A stretch of 37,448 nucleotides of DNA from an uncultured Mediterranea sp. (GTDB lineage Bacteria; Bacteroidota; Bacteroidia; Bacteroidales; Bacteroidaceae): NCBI GenBank assembly GCA_945836915.1, contig CAMAMO010000003.1, forward strand, positions 1-37,448, given 5' to 3'. A program made the translations under genes and the position numbers. Below the pieces are notes generated by a model. That model ran no database searches, was not told where the DNA came from, and saw nothing but the letters and a program-made list of their open reading frames with translations. Each line of letters begins with the position of its first letter. The first letter of the stretch is position 1. Positions 32,869-37,448 of this stretch are shown in pieces.

Positions 32869-33776
32869 AGCTGACCTCCTCTTTTCTTTCTGAAAACATA
32901 AATCATCGAGCTGCTACGCTCCTTCTTGATAGCCGACGCCCAGAGGGCCGGCAGCCCCATCAGCAGTCCGCGGAGAAAGGCTCCCCGGTGGTGCATGTGC
33001 TTCTCGCTCAGCATCGACACGTAGAAGGCGTCGAGCGGCATGGGGTAGCGCTCCACCAGCCTGAAGCCCTGCTTCGAGCCCATCTGCTGTATGGTGTTGG
33101 GGGTGAAGTGCCACAGATGCCGCGGCACGTCGTAGGCGGCCCAGTAGGCCCCGTACTTGCGGGCGTCCCAGGAGGAGCAGTTGGGCACCGCCACAATCAG
33201 CACCCCCTTCTCGTCAAGCAGCTGGTAGAGCTGTTGCCAGGTCTCCTCCAGGTTGTAGAGATGCTCCATCACGTGCCACAGGGTGATGACCTGATAGGCC
33301 CCCTGAGGCAGGGTGTGCAGCGTGTGGTCTGGTTTCACCTCCAGGTTGAAATGGGTTTTGGCAAACTGCCGCGCCTCGGCGCTCTTCTCTACCGCCTCTA
33401 CCTGCCACCCCCGGCGCTGCATCTCAGCGGGGAAGTAGCCCGTGCCGGTGCCGATATCCAGCAAGCGGCCGGTGGTAAGGTGCGCCTCGCGCTCTACCAG
33501 CAGCGCCTTGCGTCGCAGCATGTAGCGTCGGGCCCAGTGATAGACGCGGTTCATCGCCCCCTGGCGGGTGTCGGTATGGCTGATATAGTCCGCCACCGCA
33601 TAGTAGCGGCCAATCTCCTCCTCGGCTGGCGCATCCTGGGTCATCAGAAAGCCGCAATGGGCACAACGATACAGCTTGAACATCTCTCCCGATGCGTAGC
33701 TATCTACGCAAGTCAGGGTCGGTTCAAGCTGTTCACTGCCGCACAGCGGACATCTTGTCAAGGTAAATCTCTTCAT
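32865..33776 (-). CDS. Zinc-ribbon class I SAM methyltransferase
   Basis: A 303-residue protein. Residues 9-41 form a zinc ribbon with CPLCG and CAHCG (Cys9, 12, 38, 41). The methyltransferase domain starts at LLDIGTGTGYFP (SAM-binding glycine motif), with ITLWHVMEHLYN and VAVPNCSSWDARKYG further on. Proteins of this shape often modify cell-surface glycan precursors, but the target cannot be read here. It is the first gene of the 11-gene operon. The start at 33776 lies 47 bp after the -7 box; the frame is open further upstream, across it. Confidence 0.83.
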   Translation of the reverse strand: MKRFTLTRCPLCGSEQLEPTLTCVDSYASGEMFKLYRCAHCGFLMTQDAPAEEEIGRYYAVADYISHTDTRQGAMNRVYHWARRYMLRRKALLVEREAHLTTGRLLDIGTGTGYFPAEMQRRGWQVEAVEKSAEARQFAKTHFNLEVKPDHTLHTLPQGAYQVITLWHVMEHLYNLEETWQQLYQLLDEKGVLIVAVPNCSSWDARKYGAYWAAYDVPRHLWHFTPNTIQQMGSKQGFRLVERYPMPLDAFYVSMLSEKHMHHRGAFLRGLLMGLPALWASAIKKERSSSMIYVFRKKRGGQL

Positions 33777-33822
33777 ACAGCCAACATCTGAGGGAGGGGG
33801 ACACACCACACCCAAATTTGGT

Positions 33823-33831
33823 GCAAAAGTA
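33823..33831 (-). promoter_or_regulatory. -7 box of the methyltransferase-ftsX operon
   Basis: The minus strand reads TACTTTTGC, a match to TAnnTTTGC. The next ten genes follow closely on the same strand, so this may drive the whole unit down to 26013. Confidence 0.5.
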
Positions 33832-33886
33832 GCAAATATCCCCGACAAACGTACGCGCCGTTAAGTAGTTTTAAGATATAAACCCC

Positions 33887-35263
33887 TTAATCGAGCGGTT
33901 CGCCCAGCAGGGTAGCCGAGCTGGAGGCGGTGATGCGCACCATCACACGGTCGCCGATGCGGTGTCCACGGCGGTCGAACACCACCACGCGGTTCTGCTC
34001 CGTGCGTCCGAAGAGCTGCTCCTTGCTGCGCTTGCTCACCCCCTCGACCAGCACCTCATACTCGTGGCCCACGCAGCGGGCGTTGGCCTCGGCCGAGAGG
34101 CGGTTTTGCAGGGCGATAATCTCGTTCAGCCGGCGAATCTTCACCTCCTCGGGCACGTTGTCGGGCAGGTGCTTCGAGGCGTAGGTGCCGGGTCGTTCAG
34201 AGTATTTGAACATAAAGGCGGCGTCGTAGCCGCAGGCCTCCATGAGGCTGAGCGAGAGCTGGTGATCCTCTTCCGTCTCGCTGTGGAAACCGGAGAAAAT
34301 ATCGGTGGAAAGGCCGCAATCGGGTATGATGCGACGGATAGCCGCCACCCGCTCCAGGTACCATTCGCGGTCGTACTTGCGGTTCATCAGCTTCAGTATG
34401 CGGCTGCTTCCGCTCTGTACCGGCAGGTGGATGTGGCGGCAGACGTTAGGCTCCTGGGCAATGACGTGCAGCGTCTCGTCGCTCATGTCCTTGGGGTGCG
34501 AGGTGGTAAAGCGGATGCGCAGTTGGGGCACTTCGCGGGCTACGGTACGCAGTAGCATGGGGAAGGTCACCACCTCCCCGTCAGGGCGCGTAAAGCGGTA
34601 TGAGTTGACGTTCTGCCCCAGCAGGGTCACCTCCTTGTAGCCCTTGTCGCGCAGGTCGCGCACCTCGTTGAGTATGCTCTCCACGTCGCGGCTCCGTTCG
34701 CGTCCGCGGGTGTAGGGCACGATGCAGTAGTGGCAGAAGTTGTTGCAGCCACGCATAATCGATACGAAGCCCGAGATGTGGTTGCCGCAGATGCGCGATG
34801 GAATCACGTCGCGATAGGTTTCGGTGGTAGAAAGCTCTACGTTGATGGCCTTCTGTCCAGCCTCTACCGCCGCAATCAGGTCGGGCAGTGAGAGGTAAGC
34901 GTCTGGTCCGGCCACCAAATCGACGTGGTGCTGCTCTATCAGCTCATTCTTTACCCGTTCGGCCATGCAGCCCAGCACACCCACGATGAGACCTCTTGGC
35001 CGGCGTTTCATCCGTACCGACTGGAAGAACTCCAGCCGTCCCAGAATCTTTTGCTCCGCGTTGTCGCGGATGGAGCAGGTATTCAGGAAGACCGCATCCG
35101 CCTCATCCAGGCTATCGGTCACCTCGTATCCAGCCATTTTCATTACCGAGGCAATCACCTCACTGTCAGCCACGTTCATCTGGCATCCATAAGTTTCGAT
35201 GAGCAGCTTCTTCTCCTCACCGTTAGTTGCAGATTTAAAGTCTGCTTCCAAGTTCTCTTTCAT
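33887..35263 (-). CDS. miaB: tRNA-2-methylthio-N6-isopentenyladenosine methylthiotransferase
   Basis: A 458-residue radical-SAM methylthiotransferase acting on tRNA position 37. The N-terminal cluster Cys are Cys27 (ETYGCQMN), Cys63 (NTCSIR) and Cys99 (LGCMAE); the radical-SAM cluster CNNFCHYC holds Cys173, 177 and 180. The C-terminal TRAM domain is present (YEVLVEGVSKRSKEQLFGRT). The start at MKENLEADF (35263) gives the usual length. It lies 34 bp after the membrane AraC-type regulator gene. Confidence 0.95.
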   Translation of the reverse strand: MKENLEADFKSATNGEEKKLLIETYGCQMNVADSEVIASVMKMAGYEVTDSLDEADAVFLNTCSIRDNAEQKILGRLEFFQSVRMKRRPRGLIVGVLGCMAERVKNELIEQHHVDLVAGPDAYLSLPDLIAAVEAGQKAINVELSTTETYRDVIPSRICGNHISGFVSIMRGCNNFCHYCIVPYTRGRERSRDVESILNEVRDLRDKGYKEVTLLGQNVNSYRFTRPDGEVVTFPMLLRTVAREVPQLRIRFTTSHPKDMSDETLHVIAQEPNVCRHIHLPVQSGSSRILKLMNRKYDREWYLERVAAIRRIIPDCGLSTDIFSGFHSETEEDHQLSLSLMEACGYDAAFMFKYSERPGTYASKHLPDNVPEEVKIRRLNEIIALQNRLSAEANARCVGHEYEVLVEGVSKRSKEQLFGRTEQNRVVVFDRRGHRIGDRVMVRITASSSATLLGEPLD

Positions 35264-35297
35264 AAACAATCTATTAAAAAATGAAGGGCAGAGCCCA

Positions 35298-36446
35298 TTA
35301 TGATTTCTTTGTGACCGCGTTTGCCAGCTGCCGCTCCTCATACACCGAGGGCGTGCAGCCTACGATGGCGGTAAAGTTTCGCCAAGCCGTTCCGCGCGAC
35401 CGGTAGCCCGCGTCGAAGAAGAGGTCTTGCAGCCGCTCATGCCCGGGTTGCTGCAGCTGTGTGCGGATATACTCCACCCGCAGGTGGTTGATGTAATCCT
35501 TGAATCCGTTGTAGCCCATGCGGTGAATGCTGTTGTTTACGTAGGTGCGGTTGCTGCCCACCCGTTGCACCAGGTCATCCAGCATCAGCTCAGGCTCTCG
35601 CCACAGCTCCTGCTCCTCCATCACCTCTTGGATGATTAGCTCCAGGGGTTTGAGTCGTTCGGCTCTCGCCTCGGCTTCGGCTTTAGCGGCCTTTGCCGCT
35701 GCTGAGGTCGGTGTAGCCGGGTGCTCCTCGGCCTTGGGTTGCGGCTCGTGGGCAGGGTGCACCGGCACCGGCAGGCGCACAAACAGCTCGATGTACATCA
35801 CGTAGAGGATGTAGGCCATGTAGATGCAGGCATGGCATGCGCGCCAAGCCACATGGCGTGTCAGTGTATTGCCGATAAAGGCTAAGGCGATGAGGCTTAC
35901 CATCAGCGTCATCCGCCTCAGCCAGCGGCGTCCGGCACTGCTCTGGTGTGTGTCATAAGAGAGCGTCCACAGAAACTCTATGGGGAACATAAAGAGCAGC
36001 AAGCCGAGGCGCATCACCACGTCTGGCTGGCCGATGTGTAGTGTCAGGTCGTGAAACGAGTGGAGCGGCGTTTGCTGGAAGCCCATGAAGAGGCCGTAGC
36101 CAGCCAGCACCGCGAGCCAGGGTGCGCCAAAGCCCATCCAGCGCTTCAGGCTGAGCCATCGCGGACGAGCCACCTCCAGTGGATAGAGTGCGAAGAGGTA
36201 ACGGCAGATTTGCCCCAGAAAGAGCTCGCGCAAGGGGAGGATGTAGAGGGGGGTGCCTATCTCCTCCTGATTTAGCGTGAGGCACATTTTCAGCAGCACC
36301 ACCGCCGAGCTGGCCAGCGTAAAGAGCGCAAAGAAGAGGCGCGACCGGTCATCGTGCACCCGTCGAGTAGCCAGCATATAGAGTCCACAGACCAGTAGGA
36401 AGAACCAGAGGATACCTACGGCTATGAGTAACAGATGATTTGCCAT
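35298..36446 (-). CDS. Membrane-anchored AraC-type regulator
   Basis: A 382-residue protein. About 7 hydrophobic helices fill residues 1-220. A Pro/Ala/Lys/Glu-rich linker follows (AAAKAAKAEAEARAERL). The C-terminal AraC helix-turn-helix (LDDLVQRVGSNRTYVNNSIH to LFFDAGYRSRGTAWRNFTAIVGCTPSVY) is complete. The design (sensor in the membrane, DNA-binding domain in the cytoplasm) is known in Bacteroidetes, but the signal and target are not. It has its own -7 box and a GC-rich hairpin in its leader. miaB follows. Confidence 0.83.
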   Translation of the reverse strand: MANHLLLIAVGILWFFLLVCGLYMLATRRVHDDRSRLFFALFTLASSAVVLLKMCLTLNQEEIGTPLYILPLRELFLGQICRYLFALYPLEVARPRWLSLKRWMGFGAPWLAVLAGYGLFMGFQQTPLHSFHDLTLHIGQPDVVMRLGLLLFMFPIEFLWTLSYDTHQSSAGRRWLRRMTLMVSLIALAFIGNTLTRHVAWRACHACIYMAYILYVMYIELFVRLPVPVHPAHEPQPKAEEHPATPTSAAAKAAKAEAEARAERLKPLELIIQEVMEEQELWREPELMLDDLVQRVGSNRTYVNNSIHRMGYNGFKDYINHLRVEYIRTQLQQPGHERLQDLFFDAGYRSRGTAWRNFTAIVGCTPSVYEERQLANAVTKKS

Positions 36447-36462
36447 ACCCAGATCATGATTA

Positions 36463-36487
36463 CCTCTCCCCCGCGGAGGGGGAGAGG
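36463..36487. repeat. GC-rich palindrome in the AraC-type leader
   Basis: CCTCTCCCCC (36463-36472) and GGGGGAGAGG (36478-36487) form a perfect 10-bp stem with a 5-nt loop, between the -7 box (36500-36508) and the ATG at 36446. It would form a strong hairpin in the 5' leader. Confidence 0.75.
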
Positions 36488-36499
36488 CCTAATTTGGGT

Positions 36500-36508
36500 G
36501 CAAATGTA
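36500..36508 (-). promoter_or_regulatory. -7 box of the membrane AraC-type regulator
   Basis: The minus strand reads TACATTTGC, a match to TAnnTTTGC, about 54 bp before the ATG. A GTTTC lies 19 bp upstream in place of TTTG. Confidence 0.5.
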
Positions 36509-36595
36509 GCTAAAAATCTGGATTCTTGAAACTTGCTGACGATTATTTTCGTCGCCCTTCGTGGTTGTTCAGCGCTTCTTAGCCTTTCTTTTGGC

Positions 36596-37090
36596 CTATT
36601 TGTCTTTCTTTTTGAACAGGTTTTTGCCCTTGTTCAGCAGCTTCTTGGCGCCATTCGTCACCGAATTGCCGCCACCTTGACCGATGCCGGGCTCGTCGTT
36701 GCCCTGCAATCTGCTCATCTCTTTATTATTCTCGCAGATGTAAAAAACCTCCTTCGGGCTCTTGTTTTCCACGTGGATTACGGTGATTTTGCCATGGGTT
36801 GGGGTGGAGTCCATCGCCAGCGTCACGCGTGCAAACAGCTTTTTGGGCTCCTCTTTGTAATAGCAGTCGAAAGTTTCGGTATTGCCATTCTTTTTATAGT
36901 TCTTGATGATCATTTCGTTATCACCATCCCAGTCGAAGTGGAACTCCATGTTTTTTCGGTCCATGATGTAGTGGGTGTAATAATTCTTGTGCTCTTTATC
37001 CTGATAGGCGTCATACCAAACGCGTTTTTGCGCTACGGCTGTGAGCGCCATACCCAGCAGGAAGAGGGTAGTGAAGAGATACTTTTTCAT
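36596..37090 (-). CDS. Small exported protein of unknown function
   Basis: A 164-residue protein with a signal peptide (MKKYLFTTLFLLGMALTAVAQ) and no domain I recognise. The mature part is rich in Asp, Asn and Lys, with Gly/Asn-rich sequence near GIGQGGGNSVTNG and a basic Lys tail (NKGKNLFKKKDK). It has one Cys pair candidate (FDCYYK, YICENN). It is alone between the AraC-type regulator and the GC-rich repeat. The start at 37090 begins the signal peptide; a second ATG is 9 bp upstream. Confidence 0.7.
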   Translation of the reverse strand: MKKYLFTTLFLLGMALTAVAQKRVWYDAYQDKEHKNYYTHYIMDRKNMEFHFDWDGDNEMIIKNYKKNGNTETFDCYYKEEPKKLFARVTLAMDSTPTHGKITVIHVENKSPKEVFYICENNKEMSRLQGNDEPGIGQGGGNSVTNGAKKLLNKGKNLFKKKDK

Positions 37091-37223
37091 ACGTTGCAAA
37101 TCTGTTTTTTAGGGTTAATACGTTACTGCCTACAAATATGCAGCAAATCTGAAAAGAAAGCGTTTTAGAACTGCAAAAAGCATGTTTCAAAACTGCAAAG
37201 CAGTGATTGACAGCGAATATAAG

Positions 37224-37330
37224 GAGACCCTCCCGGCCCCAAAAGAAGAGACCCTCCCGGCCCCCCTTAAAGGGGGGAGACATACCGGAAGGGGAGAAGG
37301 TCACCCCCCTTTAAGGGGGGATGGAGGGGT
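37224..37330. repeat. GC-rich direct and inverted repeat element
   Basis: GAGACCCTCCCGGCCCC occurs at 37224-37240 and 37248-37264. Two near-palindromes, CCCCCCTTAAAGGGGGG (37261-37277) and CCCCCCTTTAAGGGGGG (37304-37320), are exact reverse complements of one another; flanking sequence (GACCCTCCCGG and GATGGAGGGGTC) extends the inverted repeat with mismatches. The segment can fold into one long or two short hairpins. It lies just past the stop codon of the smalltalk ORF and could act as a terminator or be a small mobile repeat. Confidence 0.75.
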
Positions 37331-37332
37331 CT

Positions 37333-37443
37333 TTAGGCCACTACGGGTACCATACATGAGGTTACACCCAGCGTAGTGCTGATGGCCGTCAAAATGCTGA
37401 TGAGGGTTTGGATAAGGAATTTCCAAGTTTCTTTTTTAGTCAT
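37333..37443 (-). CDS. Smalltalk protein
   Basis: A 36-residue ORF (MTKKETWKFLIQTLISIL as start, ending TTLGVTSCMVPVVA). It has a charged N-terminus, one hydrophobic helix and a Cys near the end, matching the pattern of the 'smalltalk' small proteins of Bacteroidales. From memory these lie near an amidase and HU-like DNA-binding protein genes; those neighbours would be beyond the right edge. Function is unknown. It is short, but the family-like sequence, ATG start and TAA stop support it. Confidence 0.75.
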   Translation of the reverse strand: MTKKETWKFLIQTLISILTAISTTLGVTSCMVPVVA

Positions 37444-37448
37444 AGTTT

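Noticed and set aside
32988-33791. Long plus-strand open frame antisense to the zinc-ribbon methyltransferase
   Set aside because: High GC suppresses stops; the translation shows no family motifs, while the minus strand encodes a complete methyltransferase.

Overview
The window looks like chromosomal DNA from the order Bacteroidales (Bacteroides/Phocaeicola/Prevotella-like). Evidence: a b558-type fumarate reductase operon (frdCAB), a DUF3098 gene next to ftsX, an inositol-sphingolipid gene set, a 36-residue 'smalltalk' ORF, start codons without Shine-Dalgarno motifs, and repeated -7 boxes of the Bacteroides form TAnnTTTG(C). No rRNA, tRNA, CRISPR array, transposase or integrase was seen. The assignment rests on protein and promoter character, not on a database search.

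Layout. (1) 1-1810: the 5' part of a minus-strand AAA ATPase gene and a membrane acyltransferase, each with a promoter copy built from 14-bp boxes repeated every 33 bp. (2) 1859-4292: a YjjG-type HAD phosphatase, a periplasmic PAP2 phosphatase and an AraC-type regulator. The last two diverge around a 12-bp direct repeat. (3) 4338-8007: frdCAB (cytochrome b558, flavoprotein, iron-sulfur subunit) with a consensus promoter and a strong terminator; it makes succinate during anaerobic respiration. (4) 8060-10950: a DUF3108 protein and an Ig-like lipoprotein. (5) 11192-16200: a five-gene plus-strand unit of SLC13-type permease with RCK_C domain, sensor PP2C phosphatase (RsbU-like), STAS protein (RsbV-like), HATPase (RsbW-like) and a synthetase-only RelA/SpoT protein. 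This partner-switching plus alarmone cassette is the best candidate here for a poorly described system.

(6) 16235-21117: an M16 peptidase, then SIS-only arabinose-5-phosphate isomerase, PfkB kinase and ybeY on plus, facing a double Gate-domain membrane protein whose promoter sits at the edge of an 81-bp tandem repeat. (7) 21117-24290: kduI-kduD-DUF4861, an uronate (pectin-type) catabolic operon. (8) metK (24416-25708) with a terminator and a ~220-nt leader that may be a SAM-I-like riboswitch. (9) 26013-33831: a compact minus-strand operon of 11 genes: zinc-ribbon methyltransferase, ftsX, DUF3098, uppP, truB, queA, folK, then a PgpA-like phosphatase, a GtrA protein, a CDP-alcohol phosphatidyltransferase and an AUR1-like PAP2 enzyme. 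The last four resemble the Bacteroides inositol-sphingolipid cluster without its inositol-phosphate synthase gene. (10) 33887-37443: miaB, a membrane-anchored AraC-type regulator, a small exported protein, a GC-rich inverted repeat and the smalltalk ORF.

Gene starts were moved downstream of the longest open frame wherever a -7 box, a signal peptide or family length required it.
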